Notes under the pieces: generated by a model
What the model was told of the DNA's origin: nothing
Seen by the model: only the letters and a program-made list of their open reading frames with translations
Database searches by the model: none
Assembly (NCBI GenBank): GCA_017302795.1
Contig: JAFLCB010000002.1
Span: 248,001-312,000, forward strand
From: Deltaproteobacteria bacterium
Lineage (GTDB): Bacteria > Bdellovibrionota > Bdellovibrionia > Bdellovibrionales > JAMPXM01
Reading direction: 5' to 3'
Length of the DNA stretch: 64,000 bases
In this document: one piece after another, positions 1 to 9,039 of the stretch
Position numbering within the stretch: position 1 is the stretch's first letter
Layout: the number at the start of each line of letters is the position of its first letter
Program-made: the position numbers and the translations under genes

Positions 1-174
1 CGCGGGCGCAGCTGTACGTTCATCGCAAATAGGTTCCGGTTTACCGTTGAAAATATTGATTTTGTCGAGAAGGCTTCTTGTGTGCTCAATGAAACCGCCC
101 GCGTGCGCTAAGCTACCCGACAAAATAACGATAGAAAAAGCCGCGACCAACGCCGCGATTGGGAATCGGAACAT
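1..174 (-). CDS. Secreted protein of unknown function, N-terminal fragment
   Basis: The reading frame opens at an ATG at 174 and runs off the left edge without a stop (58 codons visible). The first ~26 residues form a classic signal peptide: a short basic start (MFR), a long hydrophobic core and an SLAHA-type cleavage site before GGFIEH. The product is therefore probably exported to the periplasm or beyond. A weak AGGA lies ~6 nt upstream. The gene follows lgt on the same strand after a 58-nt gap, so it may be co-transcribed with ileS-lspA-lgt. Too little is visible to assign a family. Confidence 0.6.
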   Translation of the reverse strand, partial: MFRFPIAALVAAFSIVILSGSLAHAGGFIEHTRSLLDKINIFNGKPEPICDERTAAPA

Positions 175-232
175 ACTGAGTCCTATCGGTCGAAATTCTC
201 CGGGCCTTGTGCAAAATTGCCAAGAAACAGGA

Positions 233-1045
233 CTATTTGCCTGATTGATTTAACTGCCCACTGGCAGTCCGAAGAAAAAAGCCTCCGACAAGTATCAAAA
301 TGAGACTCATGACCATCGAGACGGTCACTCCAAACGCGCTTGGTCCACGCGGATCAGCCCGCATGAGTTCCATCAACATTCGTCCTAAGCCGTGAAGCAC
401 TAGCCACAGACTGAAAAGCTGTCCTGGCTGTCGACCCTTCGCCCATCTGCGGCCTTCGGCGCGATGAAGTACAAAGGCCGCTCCAAATTCCCAAATAATC
501 GCAAAAGCCTGTGTGGGAAGCATGAAGCGAATCGGCGATGCGCCATGTGAGTGAAGCCAATGTGGAAGTTCGCAGACAGCACCGTAACAACACCCTGTTA
601 AAAGACAGGCGATCCGGCCTGCTCCATAGCCAACGGCGGCGATGGGAGCAAAAAGATCAAGCCAGCCGCCGATCGATGAAGGCCGATCGCGCCGAAGTAT
701 CAGATACAGTCCAAGCATGCCGCCGATCGCTCCGCCGTACCAAACAAAGCCGCCGCCAAGGATATCAAACACCAATAACGGGTCCGCAATGTAGTACCGG
801 GGTTCTTCCCACAAAATATGGAAGAGTCGTGCGCCCACGAATCCAAATATCATAGCAGCGATGTAAAGATCTAAAGCGCGGCGAGGAGAATAGTCCAAAC
901 TGACGGCGCGTCTTGGGATCCAAAAAGCAATCGCACTTAAGACAATACTGATAACGACAAAGTAGCTTTGAATTCGAATCGGGCCGATTTCAATCCAAGG
1001 TAAAAAGCCAGACGTCGCCAATGACAACGAGCTGAATTCGCTCAC
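233..1045 (-). CDS. lgt: Prolipoprotein diacylglyceryl transferase Lgt
   Basis: Inner-membrane enzyme that transfers diacylglycerol from phosphatidylglycerol to the lipobox cysteine of prolipoproteins, the first step of lipoprotein maturation. The 270-residue protein has about seven hydrophobic segments. It shows the Lgt hallmarks: GGGFVWYGGAIGG around residue 95, and the signature region VGYGAGRIACLLTGCCYG around residue 138, close to the deltaproteobacterial form of the G-R-x-G-N-F block. The GTG start at 1045 overlaps the lspA stop in a GTGA, so it is probably translationally coupled to lspA, which acts next in the same pathway. The length is normal for the family. Confidence 0.93.
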   Translation of the reverse strand: MSEFSSLSLATSGFLPWIEIGPIRIQSYFVVISIVLSAIAFWIPRRAVSLDYSPRRALDLYIAAMIFGFVGARLFHILWEEPRYYIADPLLVFDILGGGFVWYGGAIGGMLGLYLILRRDRPSSIGGWLDLFAPIAAVGYGAGRIACLLTGCCYGAVCELPHWLHSHGASPIRFMLPTQAFAIIWEFGAAFVLHRAEGRRWAKGRQPGQLFSLWLVLHGLGRMLMELMRADPRGPSAFGVTVSMVMSLILILVGGFFLRTASGQLNQSGK

Positions 1046-1578
1046 GTCGGTGAGGGCTCATCTTTATTAGGAGTCGAGCCTGCGGTAACTTCCGCAGCTT
1101 TTTTGGTGCGAGTTAGCTCTAGGAACAAGAGTACGGCAACACCGACGACAATCGCACTGTCGGCAATATTGAACGCAGGCCAAGTATATTTCTTGTCGAT
1201 ATGAAAATCGAGAAAGTCGATCACGTAGCGAAAGCGAATGCGGTCGATGTAATTTCCGATCGCGCCACCAAACACCAGCGAAAGGGAAACGATTTGTTTT
1301 CGGTCCGTTTCATGCACTGTTCGCAGAATTCCTAAAATGACCAAAAGCGCGACTGGAGGCATCGACAAGAAAAAAATCTCTCGGAATGAGGGATGACTCT
1401 CGGCCAAAAATCCAAACGCGGCACCATAGTTGCGAACATAAGTGAGATTGAAAAATCCTTGAATAACATCGATCGATTCATGCAAAGAAAAATGAGTATG
1501 GACGTACATTTTCGTCGCTTGATCGACCGTGATGATGGCTCCTGCAATAGCCGCCAGAATCAAATATTTCAGTTTCAT
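1042..1578 (-). CDS. lspA: Lipoprotein signal peptidase II LspA
   Basis: Membrane aspartyl peptidase that removes the signal peptide of lipid-modified prolipoproteins. The 178-residue sequence has four predicted membrane segments and both catalytic-aspartate blocks: GNYIDRIRF near residue 107 and FNIADSAIVVG near residue 136. The conserved NYGAAFGF motif is near residue 51. A GAGG sits 5 nt before the ATG. The gene lies 31 nt after ileS and overlaps lgt by 4 nt. The ileS-lspA pairing is widespread in proteobacteria. The tail after the last membrane segment (KKAAEV...) is polar and slightly longer than usual. Confidence 0.94.
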   Translation of the reverse strand: MKLKYLILAAIAGAIITVDQATKMYVHTHFSLHESIDVIQGFFNLTYVRNYGAAFGFLAESHPSFREIFFLSMPPVALLVILGILRTVHETDRKQIVSLSLVFGGAIGNYIDRIRFRYVIDFLDFHIDKKYTWPAFNIADSAIVVGVAVLLFLELTRTKKAAEVTAGSTPNKDEPSPT

Positions 1579-1609
1579 TCAGTCCTCAGTTTTAATTCTA
1601 GTCAGCTCT

Positions 1610-4384
1610 CTAATCCGCGAGCGCCGTCGAACACTTAGGGCAAACCGTGGGGTACTTTGTGTCGCGACCGATCTCTGTGCTCCAATACCAGCAACGTTCA
1701 CACTTTTCACCCTCTGCATGCACGGCTGATATCTCAAATGCTCCCACGTTGAACTCGACTTGGGAAACAATAAAAAACTCAGTCAGAAGGGCACGATGGC
1801 GTTTTAGAACTTCAGCGCGCTTTGAGTCAGCGTGGATCACGATTTTCGCGTCCAGTCCAGACCCGATCGATTTTGTTTGGCGCAATTCTTCAAGTTTCTT
1901 GGTCACTTCCGATCGAATCGCAAAAAGTTCGTCGACGTCATTCTGAAGCCCATCCCCCGTCCATTTTGGATTTACTTCTGGGAAGTCGGTTAAGAACACA
2001 CTGTCTGCTTTCTCTCCAGGAAGATAAGAATAAACTTCCTCAGATAAAAACGAGGTGATTGGCGCCATGATACGCGTCAGACTGTTGGCGATTGTGAATA
2101 GCGCCGTCTGGGCAGATCGACGTTCAGCACCTGTTTTTTTGAAAGTGTAAAGCCGGTCTTTCAACATGTCGAGGTAGCCCGCCGACAGTGTCACCGTGAA
2201 GTACTGATTCAACAGGTGATAAACCTTATAAAACTCGTAAGCTTCATAGGCTGCCCGAGTGTCAGCGATGAGTTCGTTGAGTCGGCCGAGCGCCCACTGA
2301 TCGAGCAGCGTCATTTTCTCGAACGCCACACTATCAGTTTGAGGATTGAAATCGTTTATGTTCCCAAGGAAGAACCGCATGGTGTTTCGGAAGCGGCGAT
2401 AGGTTTCTGTGACGCGATCGAAACTTTCCTTTCCGCAGCCAACGTCTTGACCGAAGTCGACGTAAGAACACCAAAGTCGCAAAATTTCTGCACCCGATTT
2501 TTTTGTTGTGTCTGCAGGATCAACGACGTTGCCTAATGACTTAGACATCTTTCGACCTTGGACATCCGTTACAAATCCATGTGTAACGAGCGCTTTAAAC
2601 GGAGCTTTTCCTTCTGTCGCCATCGATGCGAGTAGCGAGGTCTGAAACCAGCCACGGTGTTGGTCACTTCCTTCGAGATAAATATCTGCTGGGTAGGTCA
2701 TTCCTTTACGTCGTTTTTGAACGGCCGACCAGCAAACACCCGAATCGAACCAGACATCAAGAATGTCATTCCCACGTTTAAATTCCGCTGATCCGCATTT
2801 GCACTTTAGCGGAACTCCAGATTTGTCGCGCGTGAAGTGGCTTTCGGGATGCGCATGATAGGCTTCGATACCGCCCTCTTTTTCAATTGCATCTGCCACT
2901 TGGTCCATGACATCGGCGTTCGCTAAAACCTCATCACACTTAACGCAATTGAAAACAGGGATTGGGACACCCCAGATTCTTTGACGCGAGAGACACCAGT
3001 CAGGTCGATTTTCAATCATCGCTCGCAAACGTGCCTCGCCCCAAGCTGGAACGAACTTAATATTCTGAATTTCCTTGAGCGCGCGTTTTCGCATTTGCGC
3101 TGCACCCGAAGAAACTTCTTTTGATTCTTCCAAATCCATTCCAAGAAACCACTGCGGAGTCGCACGGAAAATCAGCGGAGTTTTAGAGCGCCAATTGTGC
3201 GGGTATTGGTGAACAAATTCTTTGAATGACAAAAGTCCGCCATTGTCGCGAAGGCGCTGAACAACAAGGGGATTTGCATCCCAGATTTTTACGCCCTTGT
3301 ATTCAGGAACTTCGTCTGTGTAGCACCCGGCTCCGTCAATTGGAGACAAAACTTTGAGTCCGTACTGAAGGCCAACTCGGTAATCGTCCTGACCGTGGCC
3401 AGGCGCTGTGTGAACTGCGCCAGTACCTGCTTCCATCGTCACGTGCCCACCAAGCACGATTAAAGAATCGCGTTCATAGAACGGGTGTTTGGTTTTTAGT
3501 CTTTCAAATTTTGCGCCTTTTACAATGGTGCCGGTCGCGACAAGAGTCAGCCCGGTTTCCTTTTCGACGGATTCCTTTAGGCCGACCGCACAGATAAGTA
3601 TGCGGTCGCCGGCATCAAAAAAACCGTAATCAAAATCGGCGTTCAACGCCAAACCGAGATTCGCTGGAAGCGTCCAAGGAGTTGTCGTCCAAACTGCGAA
3701 TCCAACGGGTTTGCTGAAGTTCCCAAACGCTTTCGCCGGTCCTGTGAAGTCCATCACAAAGTAGATCGAAGGAGATTTGTGCTCGTGATACTCTACTTCA
3801 GCTTCCGCGAGTGCGGTTTGAAGCGTTGGGCACCAGTAGACTGGCTTTTCGCCGCGATAAAGCGTTCCTTTGCGAAGAGCACGTGCAAGTTCTCGAACTT
3901 CTTCCGCCTCGTAGGCGGGATCCATTGTCAGATAAGGATTTTGCCAATCTGCGAGTACGCCCAGGCGCTTGAACTGCTCCCCTTGGATTTTTACCCATTT
4001 TCCTGCTTCTTGCCGGCAAAGCGCCCGAATGTCGGTTTCGGTTTTTTCTTTTCGCTTGGCGCCGAGTTCTTTTGTGACGTTGATTTCAATTGGTAAACCG
4101 TGACAGTCCCAGCCCGGAATAAATGTCGCGTTGAAGCCGGACATATTTTTGAACTTCACTGTGAAATCTTTGAGGCACTTATTTAGAACGTGACCGATGT
4201 GAATGTTGCCATTCGCGTACGGAGGTCCATCAGGCATGGTGAAGGCCGGGCGGCTAGCATTTTTCGCGAGAATTTTTGAGTAAATTTGATTTTTGTCCCA
4301 GTCTGCGATCATTACTGGTTCGCGTTCGGGGAGGTTGCCCTTCATAGGGAAATCAGTAGCTGGAAGCTGGATCGTTTCTTTCAT
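1610..4384 (-). CDS. ileS: Isoleucyl-tRNA synthetase
   Basis: Class I aminoacyl-tRNA synthetase that charges tRNA-Ile. With the start chosen here it has 924 residues, normal for the bacterial type. HIGH is at about residue 62 in GNIHIGHVLN, the KMSKS loop at about residue 612, and a C-terminal zinc-binding domain carries CERC and CPKC pairs. The ATG at 4384 gives MKETIQLPATDFPMKG, which aligns with the usual IleS N-terminus. The frame is open 12 codons further to an ATG at 4420, but that extension does not resemble the family. The AGAAGG before 4384 is too close to be an ideal ribosome site, so the start is not certain. First gene of the ileS-lspA-lgt cluster. Confidence 0.95.
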   Translation of the reverse strand: MKETIQLPATDFPMKGNLPEREPVMIADWDKNQIYSKILAKNASRPAFTMPDGPPYANGNIHIGHVLNKCLKDFTVKFKNMSGFNATFIPGWDCHGLPIEINVTKELGAKRKEKTETDIRALCRQEAGKWVKIQGEQFKRLGVLADWQNPYLTMDPAYEAEEVRELARALRKGTLYRGEKPVYWCPTLQTALAEAEVEYHEHKSPSIYFVMDFTGPAKAFGNFSKPVGFAVWTTTPWTLPANLGLALNADFDYGFFDAGDRILICAVGLKESVEKETGLTLVATGTIVKGAKFERLKTKHPFYERDSLIVLGGHVTMEAGTGAVHTAPGHGQDDYRVGLQYGLKVLSPIDGAGCYTDEVPEYKGVKIWDANPLVVQRLRDNGGLLSFKEFVHQYPHNWRSKTPLIFRATPQWFLGMDLEESKEVSSGAAQMRKRALKEIQNIKFVPAWGEARLRAMIENRPDWCLSRQRIWGVPIPVFNCVKCDEVLANADVMDQVADAIEKEGGIEAYHAHPESHFTRDKSGVPLKCKCGSAEFKRGNDILDVWFDSGVCWSAVQKRRKGMTYPADIYLEGSDQHRGWFQTSLLASMATEGKAPFKALVTHGFVTDVQGRKMSKSLGNVVDPADTTKKSGAEILRLWCSYVDFGQDVGCGKESFDRVTETYRRFRNTMRFFLGNINDFNPQTDSVAFEKMTLLDQWALGRLNELIADTRAAYEAYEFYKVYHLLNQYFTVTLSAGYLDMLKDRLYTFKKTGAERRSAQTALFTIANSLTRIMAPITSFLSEEVYSYLPGEKADSVFLTDFPEVNPKWTGDGLQNDVDELFAIRSEVTKKLEELRQTKSIGSGLDAKIVIHADSKRAEVLKRHRALLTEFFIVSQVEFNVGAFEISAVHAEGEKCERCWYWSTEIGRDTKYPTVCPKCSTALAD

Positions 4385-4432
4385 CCTTCTCTGGTAGCAT
4401 GAATACGGATTCGCGACCATCGGATTCAGTTC

Positions 4433-5116
4433 TTAATCGATCAACTGCTTTAGCTGTTTGTACCCAATCGCCACTAGCATATGAAGTGCTTCGGTCTCGC
4501 TCGATAAATTCAATTTCTCGCGGACTTCCATCAAAATCGATTGGGTCCGACCATTAGGCGCCATACCAATTGCCCCTGCATGTGCTGTGACCTGCGGAGC
4601 GGGGACTGAATTGTGAATGTGAACGTGAGCAGCGGGCGGAGCCGTGTGAATCACGGTCTGTTGAGTTGCTGTTGCAGCTGTTTGCGCCATATTGGTCGGA
4701 CCATGTGCCGAGTGGCTGCCCGAGTGACTGCCGGAGTGACCGATGGTGTGACCGATGGTGTGACCGAGACTCATTGGTTGTGCTCCTGGCGAATCGAACT
4801 GACGCAGAGCCTCATTGATTTGGCGAAGATCAGAAAGAAAGTTTTGGCTGCTGACGGGCGCCTCATTTTCCATTCGCGAAGACTCGACCCGCGAAGTCTC
4901 TACTCGCATGGAATCTACTCGCGTTGTTTCCGAGTGACTGCCGCCCCTACCGCTTGATCGATAGTAGAGTGTCATCAAACGGTCTGGATCAGAGGCCTGT
5001 TTTCTTACATGATCTGGCTGGTTGACCAGCCAATTGAATGCCGCCTGCAAATCGACGCGGCTGTACTGCGTCGTTGTGTTGCCTGAATTTGCGGGGGGAA
5101 ATCCGTAAGAAGACAT
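4433..5116 (-). CDS. His-rich protein with putative DNA-binding C-terminus
   Basis: 227 residues, no family recognised. Three parts are visible. An N-terminal region (residues ~20-55) contains DLQAAFNWLVNQPDHVRKQ. A low-complexity middle has a TSRVESSR-type stretch and a His/Gly/Ser run of GHTIGH and GSHSGSHS units around residues 120-140. The last ~40 residues (ILMEVREKLNLSSETEALHMLVAIGYKQL) look like a ribbon-helix-helix-type fold, which is only inference. The His stretch is encoded by short imperfect tandem repeats near 4736-4765. It lies 48 nt upstream of ileS on the same strand. No good ribosome site precedes the ATG. Confidence 0.7.
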   Translation of the reverse strand: MSSYGFPPANSGNTTTQYSRVDLQAAFNWLVNQPDHVRKQASDPDRLMTLYYRSSGRGGSHSETTRVDSMRVETSRVESSRMENEAPVSSQNFLSDLRQINEALRQFDSPGAQPMSLGHTIGHTIGHSGSHSGSHSAHGPTNMAQTAATATQQTVIHTAPPAAHVHIHNSVPAPQVTAHAGAIGMAPNGRTQSILMEVREKLNLSSETEALHMLVAIGYKQLKQLID

Positions 5117-5215
5117 AGGGGCGGGACGCTATCCACCGGGCCCATGTTGGTTCAAGGAAATTCCCAAGTATGTCGAAGTTTTGAGCACGTAAAGAAGGTA
5201 CTGCAGAAGGCACAG

Positions 5216-5272
5216 AAGGTACCGCCTACATTTTTGAAACGCGCTGCGTTTCAAAAATGTAGGCGGTACCTT
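5216..5272. repeat. Long perfect hairpin, copy 1 of 3
   Basis: A perfect inverted repeat of 27-bp arms (5216-5242 and 5246-5272) around a 3-nt loop. The outer arm is AAGGTACCGCCTACA, the inner part TTTTTGAAACGC. It begins 4 nt after the stop codon of the NtrC-type regulator gene (minus strand). Two relatives with the same outer arm occur at 15867-15922 and 16991-17046. The inner part varies but stays perfectly paired. It could serve as a transcription terminator or mRNA 3'-end protector, or be a dispersed REP-like element. Confidence 0.85.
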
Positions 5273-5276
5273 TGGG

Positions 5277-6845
5277 CTATTTTGGATCTGCGTAATCTCG
5301 AGCAATGATGCCGTATTTTTCGATTTTACGAAGAAGTGTCTTCTTGGGAATATTGGCGTGAAGTGCGGTTTGATTTATTCGGCCTTTAAATGTTTTCAAG
5401 GCTTTCACTATGAACTCACGTTCGAACGCTTCTTTATGTTTATTAAAATCCAGCGTGTCTCCGCCGATCGAAACTGTCAATTCACCATCGTCGACGTCGC
5501 CTTCTTCGCCTGCGGCATCCATCGACTGGAGCTCGTCAAGAGCGTCCTCCGTTTTTGCCGCAAGCTCATCAGACGTGGGCGTCAAACTGATGGCTGATGA
5601 AGGAGCGGAAGTAAGGCCTTCGGATGCGAGTGCACTGAGGACGGAATCTAATCCCGCCCCATTCAGCTGCACTCCGACGGCATTGAGGACATTCTCTGGA
5701 ATAGAAGAAAGCGTCAGCGTGTTCGAAGACTCCAGGATGAAACAATGTTCGATCACGTTTTCAAGTTCGCGGATATTTCCTGGCCACGAATACCGCTTAA
5801 AAATCGCCATCGCATCGGCGGCGATATTTGTTATGCGTTTGCAGTGAGCGGTATTGAACTTCTTGATGAAACCATTGACCAAGTTTTCGAGGTCGTTTTT
5901 TCTCTCTGCCAACGCAGGCAAATAAATTGGTACGACATTGAGTCGATAGTAAAGATCTTCGCGGAACTTCCCCTCTTGAATCATTTGTTCAAGAGGTCGA
6001 TTGGTCGCAGCAATAACGCGAACGTTGGATTCGATTTCGCGGTTAGATCCCACAGGAGTAAATACTTTTTCTTGAAGTACGCGAAGAAGCTTTACCTGCA
6101 TTGTGACTGGCATTTCGCCCAGCTCGTCGAGGAAAAGTGTTCCGCCCTCGGCAAACTGAAAGCGGCCGATTTTTCGTTCATGAGCGCCCGTGAAAGAACC
6201 TTTTTCGTGGCCAAAGAGCTCACTCTCGAAAAGGTTTTCCGGAATAGCGGAACAGTTGATGGCGACAAATTTTCCATCTTTTCGCGAGCTGTTATAGTGA
6301 ACAGCGCGAGCGACAAGCTCTTTCCCGGTTCCCGATGCGCCGCGAATCAAAACGGGTGTGTCGACTTTTGATAGTCGATTGATAATGTTGAAAACCTTTT
6401 GCATCTCATTGGACGAGCCAATGATTTTTCGACCGGCCTCAGTCAAGACCGGGGCACTCGCCGCGATGCTTGAAATCAAAGACTGTGCTTTCAGCGCTCG
6501 CTCGGTCATCGCAAGAAGATCTTCCGAGCTAATTGGCTTCGCAAGGTAGTTGTAAGCGCCTTCTTTGACCACCGAAACCGCATCGTCAATATTCGCGTAA
6601 GCGGTCATGATAATGACCTGAATGGAGGGGTCGTGTTCCTTAATTAGCTTGAGGGCCTCTAGGCCAGAAAGTCTCGGCATGTCGACATCAAGCATAACGA
6701 GGTCAAACCGGCTCGCTCGCACTTTTTCAACAGCCTCAAGGCCATCATGCGCTTCTGCGATTTCGTAGCGACCGGCGGAAGACAGTGCTTCCCGCACTGA
6801 AAAGCGAAGTCCCGCATCATCATCAACAACTAGAATCCGAAGCAT
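5277..6845 (-). CDS. NtrC-family sigma-54-dependent response regulator
   Basis: 522-residue activator with three parts. The receiver domain (1-120) has phosphoacceptor D53 in LVMLDVDMP and conserved K103. The AAA+ domain (~140-375) has Walker A GASGTGKE at 169-176 and a GSFTGA loop at 216-221, a variant of the sigma-54-contacting GAFTGA. A C-terminal Fis-type helix-turn-helix (~485-512) contains INQTALHANIPKKTLLRKI. An acidic linker separates the last two. It is the last gene of the operon, 21 nt after the CHASE2 kinase, its probable partner. It presumably activates sigma-54 promoters; one candidate in this window lies upstream of fliL. GAGGGG precedes the ATG. Confidence 0.92.
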   Translation of the reverse strand: MLRILVVDDDAGLRFSVREALSSAGRYEIAEAHDGLEAVEKVRASRFDLVMLDVDMPRLSGLEALKLIKEHDPSIQVIIMTAYANIDDAVSVVKEGAYNYLAKPISSEDLLAMTERALKAQSLISSIAASAPVLTEAGRKIIGSSNEMQKVFNIINRLSKVDTPVLIRGASGTGKELVARAVHYNSSRKDGKFVAINCSAIPENLFESELFGHEKGSFTGAHERKIGRFQFAEGGTLFLDELGEMPVTMQVKLLRVLQEKVFTPVGSNREIESNVRVIAATNRPLEQMIQEGKFREDLYYRLNVVPIYLPALAERKNDLENLVNGFIKKFNTAHCKRITNIAADAMAIFKRYSWPGNIRELENVIEHCFILESSNTLTLSSIPENVLNAVGVQLNGAGLDSVLSALASEGLTSAPSSAISLTPTSDELAAKTEDALDELQSMDAAGEEGDVDDGELTVSIGGDTLDFNKHKEAFEREFIVKALKTFKGRINQTALHANIPKKTLLRKIEKYGIIARDYADPK

Positions 6846-6866
6846 ATCGCCCCTCTCGAGTGACCA

Positions 6867-8777
6867 TTATTCCGTTGGCAATTCGACTGTGAACGTAGTT
6901 CCCTGCCCAAGCGTCGAATCCACGAGGACTCGCCCTTTATGCAATTCGACAAAGTATTTAGCAAGATAGAGACCGAGGCCTGAGCCCTTAATAGTTGAGC
7001 CCTTGGCGTTTCGACTACGATAAAATTTCATAAAGATGTGAGGAAGTTCATCCTCTGGGATGCCCGGGCCCTGGTCAGCGACCTGGACAACGATCGATCC
7101 GTCCCGCTCTTCAGAGGTCACTAAAATCGAGGTTCCTTCCGGGCTGTACTTGATTCCGTTTTCGATCAGGTTTTGAAACACTTGCCGCATCAGATCCACA
7201 TCGATTTTTATGCTAAACAGGGGCTCGAGTTCCGCCCGAATTTCGATATTTTTCGAGCGAGCGAGGTATTCGAGTTTTGCGATCACGTCTTTTACCAGCG
7301 CGTTCACATCCTTCGAATGAAAATGCAGTTGAATCGCTTTGGACTCAATTCGACCGAGATTTAGTATGCCAGAGACAAACTCCAAAAGCTCATCGCTAGA
7401 ACGTCGCAAAGTTTCGACGGCCTCCCGCTGACGGGCAGACAGGGGATTGCTGTCGTTGCGAACGACATCAGCCATCCCCTGAATACGTGCGATCGGCGTT
7501 TTAAGATCATGCGACATCATCGAGAGGAAGTTCGTTTTAAGCTCTTCAACCTGAGTCAGCAGTTTATTCTTTTGGTAGTATTCCCAGCTTCGCCGATTTT
7601 CGATGATCAAGCGGTAGGGAATAAAGAAATAATAGCAGATGAAAATCGCGATAAACGGATGAGCGACTGCGATCCAAAATCCGCCTAGCCAAAGTGCTAA
7701 AAATGCAGCGACAAAATATCCGGTGAGGGTCGAGCCAAGGATTAACAAGCCCGTTGTCGGGGTTAGCGTCAGGACGACGATGACCGTCAGGTAGGAAATG
7801 AGTCCGGTGAGCAGCGTGTTCACCCATTGCGGTGCTCGGATCGGCGCTTCGTTTTGAATGAGCGTATCAAACATGTTGGCTGAGAGTTCGACGATCGTCA
7901 TCGCCACGATTTCTCTGGAATAGGGGGTTCGAACATAATCTTTCGAAGTTGTCTGAATGTCCCGGCCAAGGATCACGATCTTGTTTTGAAATTGATTGAG
8001 ATCAACCGTGCCTCTTAGGACTGAAAGAAAACTGATCGCCTGGTAGGTGCCCGCGGGAGCGAAACGGATGTAGGCCTGATCGCTTTTTAGATAATCAAAC
8101 ACTCCGCGAAATGCTTCTCGGTCGTAGACGGGTTTCGCAGGTTGACCATTGAGTTCCCAAATTTGCGCGGCGGTCGTCGGATAGAGAGTGGGCAAGCCTT
8201 GGTAGGCGAGCATCATCCTTCTCGTCACGTCGTCACGGGCAAAAATGTTTCGGTCGACTGGGACCGGCGCACTTGCGGTCTTAACTTTTTCAAAGGGGAC
8301 AGGAAGCTTCAGCGCATCTCGTTCGCCACCTAACGGAACGTCGTCCAAAGCGACGACGAATCTTGGGATTTCGGAGGCACTGTTCGCGAGCGCCCGCTGC
8401 TCTTCGGCCGAGCCAAGCGTTTCCGAAAGATTAATCAAAGAAACAATCGTGTGGGCTTTTGCCTGATGAAGGCGTTCGACCACAGTTTTGAAATCATTCG
8501 CGTTTGGAACACGCCCGAGTTCTTGAATTGTAGCGGGGTCTATGACGATTGTAGCGACATGGCCAGAGGGAGCCGGTGCCGGTCGGAATCTAAGCCGAAC
8601 GTCATAGGTGAAAGATTCAATGTAATCGAACGGAAACTGAGTCAGGATTGCGGTGATTGCAGCTGCAAAGATGGCTCGGGAAACATGAATCAGCGCGGGC
8701 TTTAATTGAAGTTTGGACCAAAAAGAATTGGCCAACGAATTGGCCAAAAAATTTCTCTTATCTTGCTGCTTATCCAC
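6867..8777 (-). CDS. CHASE2-domain sensor histidine kinase
   Basis: 636-residue membrane kinase. One membrane segment (~32-48) leads into a periplasmic CHASE2-type sensor domain (~50-310, starting FDYIESFTYDVRLRFRP). Three closely spaced membrane segments (~315-390) follow. The cytoplasmic part has a HisKA domain with phospho-histidine near 423 in MMSHDLKTP, and a HATPase domain with DQGPGIPEDELP and GSGLGLYLAK. The GTG start at 8777 has AGGG 4-5 nt upstream. It sits between the small ORF at 8803-9039 and the NtrC-type regulator. CHASE2 is a sensor of unknown ligands; the neighbouring radical SAM enzyme suggests a modified peptide as a possible signal (inference). Confidence 0.92.
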   Translation of the reverse strand: MDKQQDKRNFLANSLANSFWSKLQLKPALIHVSRAIFAAAITAILTQFPFDYIESFTYDVRLRFRPAPAPSGHVATIVIDPATIQELGRVPNANDFKTVVERLHQAKAHTIVSLINLSETLGSAEEQRALANSASEIPRFVVALDDVPLGGERDALKLPVPFEKVKTASAPVPVDRNIFARDDVTRRMMLAYQGLPTLYPTTAAQIWELNGQPAKPVYDREAFRGVFDYLKSDQAYIRFAPAGTYQAISFLSVLRGTVDLNQFQNKIVILGRDIQTTSKDYVRTPYSREIVAMTIVELSANMFDTLIQNEAPIRAPQWVNTLLTGLISYLTVIVVLTLTPTTGLLILGSTLTGYFVAAFLALWLGGFWIAVAHPFIAIFICYYFFIPYRLIIENRRSWEYYQKNKLLTQVEELKTNFLSMMSHDLKTPIARIQGMADVVRNDSNPLSARQREAVETLRRSSDELLEFVSGILNLGRIESKAIQLHFHSKDVNALVKDVIAKLEYLARSKNIEIRAELEPLFSIKIDVDLMRQVFQNLIENGIKYSPEGTSILVTSEERDGSIVVQVADQGPGIPEDELPHIFMKFYRSRNAKGSTIKGSGLGLYLAKYFVELHKGRVLVDSTLGQGTTFTVELPTE

Positions 8778-8802
8778 GAGGCCCTATTGCTTTCTCGTAT
8801 GG

Positions 8803-9039
8803 TTAGCGATCAAGGCCAGAAACTGGAATACAGCCTCCACCTGGACGGCGATCCATCGTCGGACTTTTTGCCGACAAGGAATCCGCCAGGGGAGTGTGTC
8901 CTGCGTTCGAAGTATGAGCAGCGACGCTTTTTACTTCGTTTACACTGTGGTCAGTCTCCACCGATGACGAAATGCGATCGATTGCCTGCGCCGAGGACAA
9001 CGAACCTTCTGGCGAATTTAATTTTTTAATGAATTTCAC
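8803..9039 (-). CDS. Small ORF coupled to a radical SAM enzyme; candidate modified peptide
   Basis: From a GTG at 9039 this frame encodes 78 residues starting MKFIKKLNSPEGSL. GGAG lies 6 nt before the GTG, and the frame overlaps the end of the radical SAM gene by 14 nt, an arrangement typical of translational coupling. A longer version from the ATG at 9087 (AAAGGA ~10 nt upstream) is possible. The peptide is Ser/Ala/Thr/Asp-rich, has no signal peptide or membrane segment, and ends in a Gly-rich tail with its only cysteine, RRPGGGCIPVSGLDR. It stops 25 nt before the kinase start. No family is recognised. A precursor for the adjacent SPASM enzyme is inferred from position only. Confidence 0.5.
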   Translation of the reverse strand: MKFIKKLNSPEGSLSSAQAIDRISSSVETDHSVNEVKSVAAHTSNAGHTPLADSLSAKSPTMDRRPGGGCIPVSGLDR

